Shown here in pieces: positions 8,185-15,946 of a stretch of 64,000 nt of DNA. The position numbers were made by a program, and so were the translations under genes. Source of the DNA: Bradyrhizobium manausense (GTDB lineage Bacteria > Pseudomonadota > Alphaproteobacteria > Rhizobiales > Xanthobacteraceae); contig NZ_JAFCLG010000003.1 in NCBI RefSeq assembly GCF_018129685.1, positions 124,001-188,000 of the forward strand. The letters are read 5' to 3'. Positions within the stretch are counted from its first letter, which is position 1, and each line of letters starts with the position of its first letter. The notes below the pieces were generated by a model, which was given only the letters and a program-made list of their open reading frames with translations, was not told where the DNA came from and did no database searches.

Positions 8185-8976
8185 GTGAAATCGCTCGCCA
8201 TCGCGGCCACGGGCATGAACGCCCAGCAGACCAATATCGAAGTCATCGCGAACAACATCGCCAACATCAACACCACGTCGTTCAAGCGTGCGCGTGCGGA
8301 ATTCACCGATCTGTTCTACCAGATGGACCGCATGCAGGGCGTCGCGAACGTCAACGGCGCCTCGCCGATCCCGGAAGGCGCCAATCTCGGGCTCGGCGTC
8401 AAGTCCGCGGCGATCCGCAAGCTCCACATCCAGGGCGCGCTGACGCAGACCGGCAATCCGTACGACCTTGCGATCAACGGCCGTGGCTGGTTCCAGGTGC
8501 TTGGTCCGAACAACGAGGTTCAATACACCCGCGCGGGCTCGTTCAACACCAATGCGACCGGCCAGCTGGTGACGATGGACGGCTACCTGCTCGATCCCAA
8601 CATCACGGTGCCGCAGGGGACGGTGCAGGTTACCGTCAACCAGACCGGTCAGGTCTTCGCCAAGCTGGACACGGCCGTCAACCCGCAGCAGATCGGCCAG
8701 CTCAACCTTGCCAATTTCGCCAACGAAGCCGGCCTCGAGCCGCTGGGCAGCAACCTCTATCGCGAAACCACTGCGTCGGGCGCGCCGGTCGTCGGTCTGC
8801 CCGGCGATGCCGGCTACGGCAAGATCAATCAGCAATATCTCGAAGCCTCGAACGTCGATCCCGTCAAGGAAATCACGGAGTTGATCTCGGCGCAGCGTGC
8901 GTACGAGATGAATGCCAAGGTCATCCAGGCGTCGGATGACATGGCCCAGACGGTATCGAAGGGTCTCAGTCGTTAG
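8185..8976 (+). CDS. flgG: Flagellar distal rod protein FlgG
   Basis: FlgG forms the distal rod. The 263-residue product starts at GTG 8185 after a GAAGGAG site. It contains the rod motif [20 protein letters not shown] (about residues 16-35), the central [16 protein letters not shown] motif, and the C-terminal [20 protein letters not shown] signature, all strongly typical of FlgG (normal length about 260 aa). Confidence 0.96.
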   Translation: MKSLAIAATGMNAQQTNIEVIANNIANINTTSFKRARAEFTDLFYQMDRMQGVANVNGASPIPEGANLGLGVKSAAIRKLHIQGALTQTGNPYDLAINGRGWFQVLGPNNEVQYTRAGSFNTNATGQLVTMDGYLLDPNITVPQGTVQVTVNQTGQVFAKLDTAVNPQQIGQLNLANFANEAGLEPLGSNLYRETTASGAPVVGLPGDAGYGKINQQYLEASNVDPVKEITELISAQRAYEMNAKVIQASDDMAQTVSKGLSR

Positions 8977-8989
8977 TTCCGGGATCTCC

Positions 8990-9466
8990 ATGTTGAACAG
9001 GGTGGGCCTGATGGTGCGCGGGTTGGCCGCCGCACTGCTGGTTCTCGTTCCGGCGCGGTTCGCCGCCGCGAACGAGAAACGGCTTCCCGTGCCGGCGGTG
9101 TCGATCCGCGCCGGCGAGCTGATCAGGGATGACATGATCACCGAGCGCATCTTCGACCCGAACGCGCTCGGTGTCGCCGTGTTCATCGAAGGGCGTCAGG
9201 TCCTTGTCGGCCGCATGGCGCGGCGCGCGCTGCTGCCGGGGCAGCCGATTCCGACCAATTCGGTGGAGGATCCCTTCACCATCGCCCGTGGTGCCATGGT
9301 GAAGGTCGTGGTCGAAGACTCGGGCCTCTCGATCGTGACCTACGGAGCGGCCATGCAATCCGGTGCACCGGGCTCGCTCATCACGGTGCGTAACACCGAC
9401 ACGGGCGTGATCATCAGGGCCATCGTCCAGCCGGACGGTACGGTCAAGGTCGCGGACGGGTCATGA
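8990..9466 (+). CDS. flgA: P-ring assembly chaperone FlgA
   Basis: FlgA is the periplasmic chaperone for assembly of the FlgI P ring. The 158-aa product has an N-terminal signal peptide (hydrophobic core GLAAALLVLVPARFAAA) followed by an SAF-type domain. The recognisable segments are AVSIRAGELIRDDMITERIF, RMARRALLPGQPIPTNSVED and the C-terminal ITVRNTDTGVIIRAIVQPDG. An in-frame ATG at 9011 with AGGGTGGG upstream would give a 151-aa product with a more compact signal peptide and is equally possible. The last 4 nt overlap flgI. Confidence 0.9.
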   Translation: MLNRVGLMVRGLAAALLVLVPARFAAANEKRLPVPAVSIRAGELIRDDMITERIFDPNALGVAVFIEGRQVLVGRMARRALLPGQPIPTNSVEDPFTIARGAMVKVVVEDSGLSIVTYGAAMQSGAPGSLITVRNTDTGVIIRAIVQPDGTVKVADGS

Positions 9467-10593
9467 CCAGATTCCTGATCGCGCTTCTCCTCCTTGTCTC
9501 CGCCGCCAGCGCTCAAGCCGCCGTCCGCATCAAGGACATCGCCGACATCAAGGGGCTGCGTGAAAACCAGATCGTGGGCTACGGCCTCGTCATCGGCCTC
9601 AACGGCACTGGCGACACTCTGCGCAACGCGCCGTTCACGGAACAGTCGCTGCAGTCGATGCTCGAGAATATGGGCATCAACGTCCGGAACGAGACCAGCA
9701 GCACGAACAACCAGTCGCGACCGACGACGCTGCGCACGCGCAATGTCGCCGCCGTGATGGTGACCGCGGACCTGCTGCCCTCGATCGGGCCGGGAGAGCG
9801 GATGGACGTGACGGTGTCGTCGTTGGGCGATGCAACGTCGCTGCTCGGCGGCACGCTGGTGATGACGTCGCTGCGCGCGGCCGATGGTGCTGTCTATGCG
9901 GTGGCGCAGGGCGCGGTCACGGTTGCTGGTTACAGTGTCGGAGGCCAGGCCCAGAATGTCAGCCAGGGCACGCCGACCGCGGGCCGCATTCCAAACGGCG
10001 CGCTGGTCGAGCGCGAGGTGCAGGGAAGCCTCCACGAGATGGAATACCTGGTGCTCGAGTTGAAAAACCCCGACTTCGTCACCGCGACGCGGATCCTCGA
10101 CGCCGTCAACCGCTATGCTGGCGGCCGCTATCGCGCCCAGATCGCCTTCGAGCGCGACTACCGGACGATCGTGCTGTCCAAGCCGCGCTATGTCGGACCG
10201 GTCCGCTTCCTTGCCGAGATCGGCGAGCTCACCGTCGAGCCCGACACGCCAGCCCGCGTGGTGATCAACGAACGCACCGGCACGGTGGTCATCGGACGCG
10301 ACGTGCGAATCTCGACGGTCGCCGTCACGCACGGCAATCTGACGGTGCGCGTCACCGAGCTGCCTGTGGTGTCTCAACCGGCGCCGTTCTCGCAGGGACA
10401 GACGGTCGTCGTGCCCCAGACCGTGGTCGAGGCCAACGAGGCAGGATCGCAGGTGGCGATCCTGAGCGGCGTCGACCTCCAGCGTCTCGTGCGCGGGCTG
10501 AACCAGATCGGACTGAAGCCATCAGGCATCATCGCGATCCTCCAGGCGATCAAGACCGCCGGCGCGCTGCAGGCCGAAGTCATCGTGCAATGA
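9463..10593 (+). CDS. flgI: Flagellar P-ring protein FlgI
   Basis: FlgI builds the periplasmic P ring around the rod. The 376-aa product has a signal peptide (about residues 1-19, cleavage after AQA) and then the family's first motif RIKDIADIKGLRENQIVGYG, followed by GLVIGLNGTGDTL. Other typical parts are SLGDATSLLGGTLVMTSLRA and ARVVINERTGTVVIGRDVRI. It overlaps flgA by ATGA. Length and motifs are standard. Confidence 0.97.
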   Translation: MTRFLIALLLLVSAASAQAAVRIKDIADIKGLRENQIVGYGLVIGLNGTGDTLRNAPFTEQSLQSMLENMGINVRNETSSTNNQSRPTTLRTRNVAAVMVTADLLPSIGPGERMDVTVSSLGDATSLLGGTLVMTSLRAADGAVYAVAQGAVTVAGYSVGGQAQNVSQGTPTAGRIPNGALVEREVQGSLHEMEYLVLELKNPDFVTATRILDAVNRYAGGRYRAQIAFERDYRTIVLSKPRYVGPVRFLAEIGELTVEPDTPARVVINERTGTVVIGRDVRISTVAVTHGNLTVRVTELPVVSQPAPFSQGQTVVVPQTVVEANEAGSQVAILSGVDLQRLVRGLNQIGLKPSGIIAILQAIKTAGALQAEVIVQ

Positions 10594-10597
10594 TGCA

Positions 10598-10627
10598 TAA
10601 GCGTGGGGCAAGCTTGGTCGCTCAATG
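10598..10627 (+). promoter_or_regulatory. Possible flagellar direct-repeat box upstream of motE
   Basis: TAAGCGT-GGGG-CAAGCTT, 6 nt, TCAATG, ending 33 nt before the motE ATG, in the only gap of note between flgI and motE. The repeat is good, but the hexamer lacks CTA and the spacer is GGGG rather than CGCG. It could be an internal promoter of the flgB unit. Confidence 0.38.
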
Positions 10628-10660
10628 CTCTGGCCTCGACCGAGGATCGCACGCAAGCCG

Positions 10661-11428
10661 ATGCTGAAGCTGGATCACAAAGCGCAACTCCTTCTCTTGA
10701 CCGCGATGGTCGCGCTCGCGGGCGCGTCGCCGGTGCTGGCGCTGGACGAGCCGAAGCCATCGAGGCCGCTCAATCTGCTGTCATTTGCGCGCGCTCGCGC
10801 GCCTGGGCCGCAGAAACCGCACGCGGCGGCGACGCCGGTTTCGAGCGATAATCCGCGTGCAACGGCCTGGGCCGCAGACGATTCCGTTCCCGCAATCACC
10901 GGTGCCGTGCCGGAGCCACCTCCGCCGACGCCGGCTCCCGCATCCGCGCCGCCACGGCCGGCGAAGTCCGGCAGCGTCACAGCGCCGCCGAAGCCGGCGC
11001 CGTCTCAAGCCACCGCACCTGCCGACAACGAGGTTGCGCTGTTCTGCGGCAATGTCACCGATCCCGCCGTCGATGCCAGGCTCGCCTGGCAGCTGAAGGA
11101 GCTGGAGAAGGCCGAGAGCCTGCTGCGCGAGCGAATCGCCGAAGTCGAGGCCAAGCGCGCCGAATACGAGAAGTGGATGGCGCTGCGCGACGACTTCCTG
11201 AAGAAGGCCGAAGCAAGCGTCGTCGAGATCTATTCGCGCATGAAGCCGGATGCGGCCGCCACCCAGATCGCCGGCATGGCGGACGAGACGGCTGCTGCAG
11301 TGCTCGCAAAGCTCAGCCCGAGGAGCTCAAGCGCGATTTTCAACGAGATGGAGACCGGGCGCGCAGCACATCTGGCCGATGTGCTCGGTGGAATGCGTCG
11401 CGTGGATGACGGAAAGACCAGTAAATGA
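10661..11428 (+). CDS. motE: Motor protein MotE (periplasmic MgtE_N-like coiled-coil protein)
   Basis: In Sinorhizobium, MotE is a periplasmic chaperone needed for the stability of MotC. This 255-aa protein has a signal peptide (about residues 1-26), a long Pro/Ala-rich low-complexity linker (about 35-125), a charged coiled coil (LKELEKAESLLRERIAEVEA and the following 30 residues), and a C-terminal MgtE_N-like domain (EIYSRMKPDAAATQIAGMAD ... LGGMRRVDDG). The start at ATG 10661 is preferred over an upstream in-frame ATG at 10625, because the signal peptide then begins MLKLDHKAQLLLL. The stop overlaps flgH (ATGA). Confidence 0.86.
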   Translation: MLKLDHKAQLLLLTAMVALAGASPVLALDEPKPSRPLNLLSFARARAPGPQKPHAAATPVSSDNPRATAWAADDSVPAITGAVPEPPPPTPAPASAPPRPAKSGSVTAPPKPAPSQATAPADNEVALFCGNVTDPAVDARLAWQLKELEKAESLLRERIAEVEAKRAEYEKWMALRDDFLKKAEASVVEIYSRMKPDAAATQIAGMADETAAAVLAKLSPRSSSAIFNEMETGRAAHLADVLGGMRRVDDGKTSK

Positions 11429-12120
11429 AGACGCCGTTCCTCATCCTGTCGTTGTTGCTTCTGGCCGGATGCTCGCATGATCCTGCGGAAATCCTGACCG
11501 GCCCGAAACTGTCGCCTGTTGGCAGCGGCCTGAGGACGCCGGCCGAGCCGATCCCGGTGACGCCCCGCATGCGCACGCCGGTCAGCTATCGCTCGACCTG
11601 GGACGATGGCACCGATCTCTACCGCGATCCACGCGCCCGGCGCGTCGGCGACGTCGTGACGGTGATCATCTCGATGCAGGACAAGGCCAAGCTCGACAAC
11701 AAGACCGACCGCTCGCGCGATTCGCAGATCCAGTTCGGACTGAACTGGCTGATGGATGTTGCAGGCTGGCAGGACAAGGGCCAGGCCAATGCCAACCTCA
11801 ACACCAACACACAGATCAAGGGTAACGGCCAGATCGACCGTTCCGAGGACATCAAGCTTTCCATCGCCGCGGTCGTCACCGACGTTCTGCCGAATGGAAA
11901 TATGATGATCAGCGGCTCGCAGGAGTTCGGCATCAACACGGAGATGCGCGTGCTTAACGTCGGCGGCATCGTGCGTCCACGCGACATTTCGCGAACCAAC
12001 ACGATCTCCTACGAGAAGATCGCGGAGGCGCGCGTCTCCTATGGCGGTCGCGGAAATCTGTCGGACGTGCAGCAACCGGGATGGGGACATCGGATCTATG
12101 ATGCCGTGGCACCGTTCTGA
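11425..12120 (+). CDS. flgH: Flagellar L-ring lipoprotein FlgH
   Basis: FlgH forms the outer-membrane L ring. The 231-aa precursor has a type II signal peptide with lipobox LLAGC, the acylated Cys at residue 16. The conserved body includes DLYRDPRARRVGDVVTVIIS, then ANANLNTNTQIKGNGQIDRS, VTDVLPNGNMMISGSQEFGI and VGGIVRPRDISRTNTISYEK, all FlgH signatures. The start overlaps motE. Confidence 0.97.
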   Translation: MKTPFLILSLLLLAGCSHDPAEILTGPKLSPVGSGLRTPAEPIPVTPRMRTPVSYRSTWDDGTDLYRDPRARRVGDVVTVIISMQDKAKLDNKTDRSRDSQIQFGLNWLMDVAGWQDKGQANANLNTNTQIKGNGQIDRSEDIKLSIAAVVTDVLPNGNMMISGSQEFGINTEMRVLNVGGIVRPRDISRTNTISYEKIAEARVSYGGRGNLSDVQQPGWGHRIYDAVAPF

Positions 12121-12150
12121 GGCGCGCGCGCCGTGGGAGCAGGGGGCGTC

Positions 12151-12594
12151 ATGCGCCTGATCGCCGCCATTGTCGTGCTGACCCTGGTCGCGATCGGCGT
12201 CGGCGCGCTGGCGGGCCTGCATCTGCTTGCGGCCGCCGAGCGCGTCGCCGACGCAAAGAAGGGCGCGACTCCGCCGCCGATCGCGTCGAGCTACACCGGC
12301 AGCGCGCGGCTGAGGAAACTGTCGCCGATCGTGACCAATCTCGCAGCACCCGCCAACAATTGGGCCCGGGTCGAAGCCTCCATGGTGACCGACAGCATGA
12401 GCGATGAAGATGCCGGTATCCTGGCCGCCCATATCAGCGAAGATATCGTCACTTACTTGCGGTCCGCCTCGGTCACGCAGTTCGAAGGTACGCGCGGGCT
12501 GCAGCACTTGCGCGATGACCTGTCCGAACGCGCCAGCATTCGTTCGTCAGGAAAAGTGCGCGAATTGATCATCGAAACCCTGGTGATTCAGTGA
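12151..12594 (+). CDS. fliL: Flagellar basal body-associated protein FliL
   Basis: FliL is an inner-membrane protein around the stator. The 147-aa product has one N-terminal membrane segment (LIAAIVVLTLVAIGVGALAG) and a periplasmic domain ending VRELIIETLVIQ, a pattern typical of FliL. A GTG at 12133 would add six residues, but ATG 12151 has GCAGGGGG at a good distance. Its stop overlaps the GTG start of fliP, the usual fliL-fliP neighbour relation. Confidence 0.88.
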   Translation: MRLIAAIVVLTLVAIGVGALAGLHLLAAAERVADAKKGATPPPIASSYTGSARLRKLSPIVTNLAAPANNWARVEASMVTDSMSDEDAGILAAHISEDIVTYLRSASVTQFEGTRGLQHLRDDLSERASIRSSGKVRELIIETLVIQ

Positions 12595-13331
12595 AACTGA
12601 GAGTCCTGCTGCTCGCGCTGGTCCTGGTCGTGCTGCCCGAAGCGGCTTTCGCCCAGATCCCGGACCTCAATTCGCTGCTGCCGCCGGGTAACGGCTCGAC
12701 CAGCGGCCGCATCATCCAGCTCGTGGCGCTGCTGACGGTGCTGTCCGTCGCACCGGGGCTGCTGATTATGGTCACGAGCTTCACCCGCTTCGCTGTCGCG
12801 CTGTCGTTTCTGCGCGCCGGGCTCGGTCTTCAGACGACGCCGCCGAACCTCGTGCTGATCAGCCTCGCGCTGTTCATGACCTTCTACGTCATGGCGCCGA
12901 CCTTCGACCGCGCCTGGGAAACCGGCGTGCAGCCGCTGATGAAGAACGAGATCTCGGAGGAAGAGGCCTATCTGAAGATCAGCGACCCGTTCCGCGAGTT
13001 CATGCTGGCGCATGTGCGTGACAAGGATCTGCAGACATTCGAGTCGCTCGCCGCGGAAAGCTTTCGCAAGAAGTTCGACGACAAGCGCATCGACATGCGC
13101 GTCATCATCCCGGCCTTCATGATCTCCGAGCTCCGGCGCTCGTTCGAGATCGGCTTCCTCATCATCCTGCCGTTCCTGGTGATCGACATGATCGTGGCGA
13201 CATTGACGATGTCGATGGGCATGATGATGATGCCGCCATCGATCCTCGCGCTGCCGTTCAAGGTGCTGTTCTTCGTGCTTATCGACGGCTGGAATCTGCT
13301 CGCCTCCGGATTGGTGCGGTCGTTCTCCTGA
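12591..13331 (+). CDS. fliP: Flagellar export gate protein FliP
   Basis: FliP is part of the FliP/FliQ/FliR export gate. The 246-aa product starts at GTG 12591 with a cleavable signal peptide (about residues 1-20, ending AFA). It has the signatures TSFTRFAVALSFLRAGLGLQ and TPPNLVLISLALFMTFYVMA, and the C-terminal FMISELRRSFEIGFLIILPF followed by two membrane segments. It ends the flgB unit. No FliO is seen, which is common in Alphaproteobacteria. Confidence 0.97.
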   Translation: MKLRVLLLALVLVVLPEAAFAQIPDLNSLLPPGNGSTSGRIIQLVALLTVLSVAPGLLIMVTSFTRFAVALSFLRAGLGLQTTPPNLVLISLALFMTFYVMAPTFDRAWETGVQPLMKNEISEEEAYLKISDPFREFMLAHVRDKDLQTFESLAAESFRKKFDDKRIDMRVIIPAFMISELRRSFEIGFLIILPFLVIDMIVATLTMSMGMMMMPPSILALPFKVLFFVLIDGWNLLASGLVRSFS

Positions 13332-13422
13332 GGCCATCGTCGCGTTGACGTTTGGTTAAGGTTAGCGGAGGGTAACATTAACCATATGATTTCGCTGCGT
13401 AATTCAGGATCGCATTAATTCG

Positions 13423-13446
13423 GACGCAAGATTCGACGTGCTAGCA
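13423..13446 (+). promoter_or_regulatory. Flagellar box and probable promoter of flagellin gene 1
   Basis: The copy reads GACGCAAGATTCG, then CTAGCA at 13441-13446. The spacer is one base longer than in other copies, and the upstream half-site is not recognisable. A transcript starting about 7 nt after the hexamer would begin at the 5' strand of the conserved leader RNA. Confidence 0.45.
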
Positions 13447-13451
13447 ATGCG

Positions 13452-13571
13452 GCACGGCGGGTTGGACCCCACCCACATCAGTCCAAAGGCATGATGCCGC
13501 CCCTCCGTACCGGTGAAAGCCCGGTATGTCCCCTCGTGAAAATGTAACGCGTACATAAAGGGACATTCGCA
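13452..13571 (+). ncRNA. Structured 5' leader RNA of flagellin gene 1 (copy 1 of 3)
   Basis: The leader shares a core with the two other flagellin leaders: CCAAAGGCATGATGCCGCC followed by CGTACCGG and CCGGTATGTCCC. Helices visible here are: closing stem GCACGG 13452-13457 with CCGTAC 13505-13510 (one mismatch); TTGGAC 13462-13467 with GTCCAA 13481-13486; hairpin TACCGG 13508-13513 with CCGGTA 13521-13526; and ATGTCCC 13526-13532 with GGGACAT 13560-13566. The last stem buries the AAGGGA ribosome-binding site just before the ATG at 13572. It may be an example of the motif I recall as flg-Rhizobiales RNA. Confidence 0.6.
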
Positions 13572-14477
13572 ATGTCAAGCCTGCTTACGAACTCGACCGC
13601 CATGACCGCGCTCCAGACCCTGCGGTCTGTGAGCTCGCAACTCGCCACCACGCAGACCCGCATCTCCACCGGCCAGCGCGTCTCGACGGCTTCGGACAAC
13701 GCCGCTTACTGGTCGATCGCCACCTCGATGCGCGCCGACAACGCCGCGCTCTCCGCGGTCTCCGACTCGCTCGGTCTGTCGGCTGCGACCGTCGACACCG
13801 AATATACCGCACTGACCTCGGTTGTTGGTGACAGCAATGGCGGCCTGACAAAGCTGCAATCGCTGCTGGTCGAAGCCAAGACGGCCGGTATCGACCGCAC
13901 CAAGATTCAAGCGGACGTCACCCAGATCCAGCAGCAGATGCAGTCTACCGCTGCTGCGGCGACCTTCAACGGCGTCAACTGGCTCAGCACGACGACGGCC
14001 ACTCCGGCGACGGTCGACCTGGTGTCGTCGTACTCCCGCGTCGGCAGCACGCCGACCACCGGCTCCATCACCCTGACGGTTGCCAACTACTCGCTCTTTA
14101 CTTCGTCCACCAGCGGCATCCTGGACAAGGTGAGCGGCGGCGCGTCGGTCAACACGATCGACATCAGCACGCTGACCGACTCGGCGGCCGACCAGACCAC
14201 GCTCGATGGTTACATCGCCCAGGTGACGTCTGCGATCAACTCGGTGGCGTCGGCCGCCGCCAACCTCGGTGCCGTCAAGAACCGTATCTCGACCAATACG
14301 GACTTCGTGAAGTCGCTGATGGACTCGGTGACGCGCGGTATCGGCCAACTCGTCGACGCCGACATGAACCAGGAATCGACCCGTTTGTCGGCGCTGCAGG
14401 TTCAGCAGCAGCTGGGCGTTCAGGCGCTTTCGATCGCCAACGGCAGCAGCCAGAGCATCCTGTCGCTGTTCCGCTAA
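13572..14477 (+). CDS. lafA: Flagellin 1 (tandem lateral-type flagellin)
   Basis: The filament subunit, 301 aa. The conserved N-terminal D0/D1 region reads MSSLLTNSTAMTALQTLRSV, then RISTGQRVSTASDNAAYWSI; the C-terminal D0/D1 region ends with LQVQQQLGVQALSIANGSSQ and SILSLFR. The variable central region (about residues 130-215) is short, so the filament is probably thin. It is the most divergent of the three tandem copies: for example QLATTQTRIST in place of SLQxTENRIST. It is preceded by the conserved leader RNA and followed by a strong terminator, so it is probably a single-gene transcript. The symbol is given because lateral flagellins of Bradyrhizobium are called lafA; which numbered copy this is cannot be told. 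Confidence 0.92.
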   Translation: MSSLLTNSTAMTALQTLRSVSSQLATTQTRISTGQRVSTASDNAAYWSIATSMRADNAALSAVSDSLGLSAATVDTEYTALTSVVGDSNGGLTKLQSLLVEAKTAGIDRTKIQADVTQIQQQMQSTAAAATFNGVNWLSTTTATPATVDLVSSYSRVGSTPTTGSITLTVANYSLFTSSTSGILDKVSGGASVNTIDISTLTDSAADQTTLDGYIAQVTSAINSVASAAANLGAVKNRISTNTDFVKSLMDSVTRGIGQLVDADMNQESTRLSALQVQQQLGVQALSIANGSSQSILSLFR

Positions 14478-14498
14478 GTCTGAAAACCATCTGACAGA

Positions 14499-14533
14499 GG
14501 GCCGCGTTTCTCGCAGAGCGCGGCCCTTTCGTT
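14499..14533 (+). terminator. Rho-independent terminator after flagellin 1
   Basis: Stem GGGCCGCG (14499-14506) and CGCGGCCC (14519-14526), with a 12-nt loop, followed by TTTCGTTT. Confidence 0.85.
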
Positions 14534-14596
14534 TGACGTGACGTCCCGCGCGCGCCGCAAATTCGGCCGCCCTGTTGCGCTGGGGACACAGAGCCA

Positions 14597-14626
14597 CAAG
14601 CCCCGCACAAGCTTCGGTCGCTACGG
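14597..14626 (+). promoter_or_regulatory. Flagellar box and probable promoter of flagellin gene 2
   Basis: CAAGCCC-CGCA-CAAGCTT, 6 nt, CTACGG (14621-14626). A start about 7 nt further on coincides with the first base-paired strand (14632) of the leader RNA. Confidence 0.55.
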
Positions 14627-14631
14627 TCGCC

Positions 14632-14750
14632 GTACGACAGGTTGGGCCTTAACCCGCTCTTCCGCAGCCCAAAGGCATGACGCCGCCCTGTCGTACCGGT
14701 GCAAGTCCGGTATGTCCCCAAAACAACTCGATCTTCAAAGGGACATCAAA
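14632..14750 (+). ncRNA. Structured 5' leader RNA of flagellin gene 2 (copy 2 of 3)
   Basis: This is the best formed copy. GTACGACAG (14632-14640) pairs perfectly with CTGTCGTAC (14688-14696); TTGGGC (14642-14647) pairs with GCCCAA (14667-14672); TACCGG (14694-14699) with CCGGTA (14707-14712); and ATGTCCC (14712-14718) with GGGACAT (14740-14746), covering the AAGGGA ribosome-binding site before ATG 14751. Relative to copy 1, TTGGAC/GTCCAA has changed to TTGGGC/GCCCAA with pairing kept, which is compensatory change and supports the fold. Confidence 0.65.
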
Positions 14751-15659
14751 ATGGGTTCTAGCCTCCTCACCAACTCCGCCGCTATGACCGCGCTGCAGAC
14801 GCTGCGCAACGTCAGCTCCAGCCTGCAGATGACTGAAAACCGGATCTCGACCGGTCAGCGCGTGGCCACCGCTTCGGACAACGCTGCCTACTGGTCGATC
14901 GCAACCTCGATGCGCGCCGACAACGCCGCGCTTTCGGCGGTGTCCGACTCGCTCGGTCTGTCGGCTGCGACCGTCGACACCGAATATACCGCTCTGACCT
15001 CGGTTGTCGGCGACAGCACCGGCGGCTTGACCAAGCTGCAGTCGCTGCTGGTCGAAGCCAAGACCGCCGGCATCGATCGCACCAAGATCCAGGCCGACAT
15101 CACCCAGATCCAGCAGCAGATGAAGGGTACCGCTGGTGCGGCAACCTTCAACGGCGTGAACTGGCTCAGCACGACGACGGCGACGCCCGCGACCTTCGAC
15201 CTCGTGTCGTCGTTCTCCCGCGTCGGCGGCACGCCGACCATCGGTTCCATCACCCTGACGATCTCCAACTATTCGCTCTATACCTCGTCCACCACCGGCA
15301 TCCTGGACAAGGTGAGCGGCGGTGCATCGGTCGACACGATCGACATCAGCACGCTGACCGACTCGGCGGCTGACCAGACCACGCTCAGCGGCTATATCAC
15401 GCAGGTCACTGCTGCAATCAACTCGGTGGCTTCGGCCGCCGCCGATCTCGGCGCCGTCAAGAACCGCATCGCGACCAACACGGACTTCGTCAAGACCCTG
15501 ATGGACTCGGTGAATCGCGGTGTCGGTCAGCTCGTCGACGCCGACATGAATGCGGAATCCACCCGCCTCCAGGCGCTGCAGACCCAGCAGCAGCTCGGCG
15601 TTCAGGCGCTCTCGATCGCCAACCAGAACAGCCAGAGCATCCTGTCGCTGTTCCGCTAA
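14751..15659 (+). CDS. lafA: Flagellin 2 (tandem lateral-type flagellin)
   Basis: A flagellin of 302 aa that starts MGSSLLTNSAAMTALQTLRN at ATG 14751. The frame stays open upstream, but that part is the leader RNA. It is nearly identical to flagellin 3 and differs at scattered positions (G2/S2, QMTE/QTTE, TSVV/TAVV, KGTAGAA/QGTASAA, TTGIL/TSGIL, VDTID/VNTID, SVNRG/SVTRG, final R/K). N- and C-terminal D0/D1 regions are conserved and the centre is short. It has its own promoter-like box, leader and terminator. Confidence 0.94.
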   Translation: MGSSLLTNSAAMTALQTLRNVSSSLQMTENRISTGQRVATASDNAAYWSIATSMRADNAALSAVSDSLGLSAATVDTEYTALTSVVGDSTGGLTKLQSLLVEAKTAGIDRTKIQADITQIQQQMKGTAGAATFNGVNWLSTTTATPATFDLVSSFSRVGGTPTIGSITLTISNYSLYTSSTTGILDKVSGGASVDTIDISTLTDSAADQTTLSGYITQVTAAINSVASAAADLGAVKNRIATNTDFVKTLMDSVNRGVGQLVDADMNAESTRLQALQTQQQLGVQALSIANQNSQSILSLFR

Positions 15660-15679
15660 GTCTGAAAACCATCTGAGAG

Positions 15680-15711
15680 GGGCCGCGCTTCCAGCAAGCG
15701 CGGCCCTTTTC
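15680..15711 (+). terminator. Rho-independent terminator after flagellin 2
   Basis: Stem GGGCCGCGCTT (15680-15690) with AAGCGCGGCCC (15696-15706), 5-nt loop, then TTTTC. Closely related to the terminator after flagellin 1. Confidence 0.88.
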
Positions 15712-15793
15712 ATTTCTGGCCTGCGTCGTTCACGTGCTGCAAGGCCTGCGGCGCAAGATCGGCTTCGCTCTGTTGCGTTCGGGTTGCAGGCCG

Positions 15794-15823
15794 CAAGCCT
15801 CGCGCAAACTTCGCGTGCTATGG
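15794..15823 (+). promoter_or_regulatory. Flagellar box and probable promoter of flagellin gene 3
   Basis: CAAGCCT-CGCG-CAAACTT, 6 nt, CTATGG (15818-15823). Spacing to the leader start is as in copy 2. Confidence 0.55.
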
Positions 15824-15828
15824 CCGCG

Positions 15829-15946
15829 GATACGACAGGTTGAGCGCGCTTTTCCGCAGCCCAAAGGCATGATGCCGCCCCGTCGTACCGGTGCAAGCCC
15901 GGTATGTCCCGAACATTTCAATTCGTTTTCAAGGGGACGTCAAAAC
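15829..15946 (+). ncRNA. Structured 5' leader RNA of flagellin gene 3 (copy 3 of 3)
   Basis: TACGAC (15831-15836) pairs with GTCGTA (15882-15887); TACCGG (15885-15890) with CCGGTA; ATGTCCC (15904-15910) with GGGACGT (15934-15940) through six Watson-Crick pairs and one G-U pair. The stem that is TTGGGC/GCCCAA in copy 2 is TTGAGC/GCCCAA here (one mismatch). The loop between the anti-Shine-Dalgarno strand and the ribosome-binding site differs in sequence from copies 1 and 2, while the two stem strands are kept. Confidence 0.6.

Noticed and set aside
13332..13422. Sigma-54 (-24/-12) promoter for flagellin 1
   Set aside because: I did not find a GG-N10-GC site with TGGCAC/TTGC character; the CTAGCA box closer to the leader fits better.
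13508..13526. TACCGG-loop-CCGGTA hairpin as part of a known metabolite riboswitch or group II intron
   Set aside because: No other conserved riboswitch or intron domain is present, and the element occurs only in front of the three flagellins.
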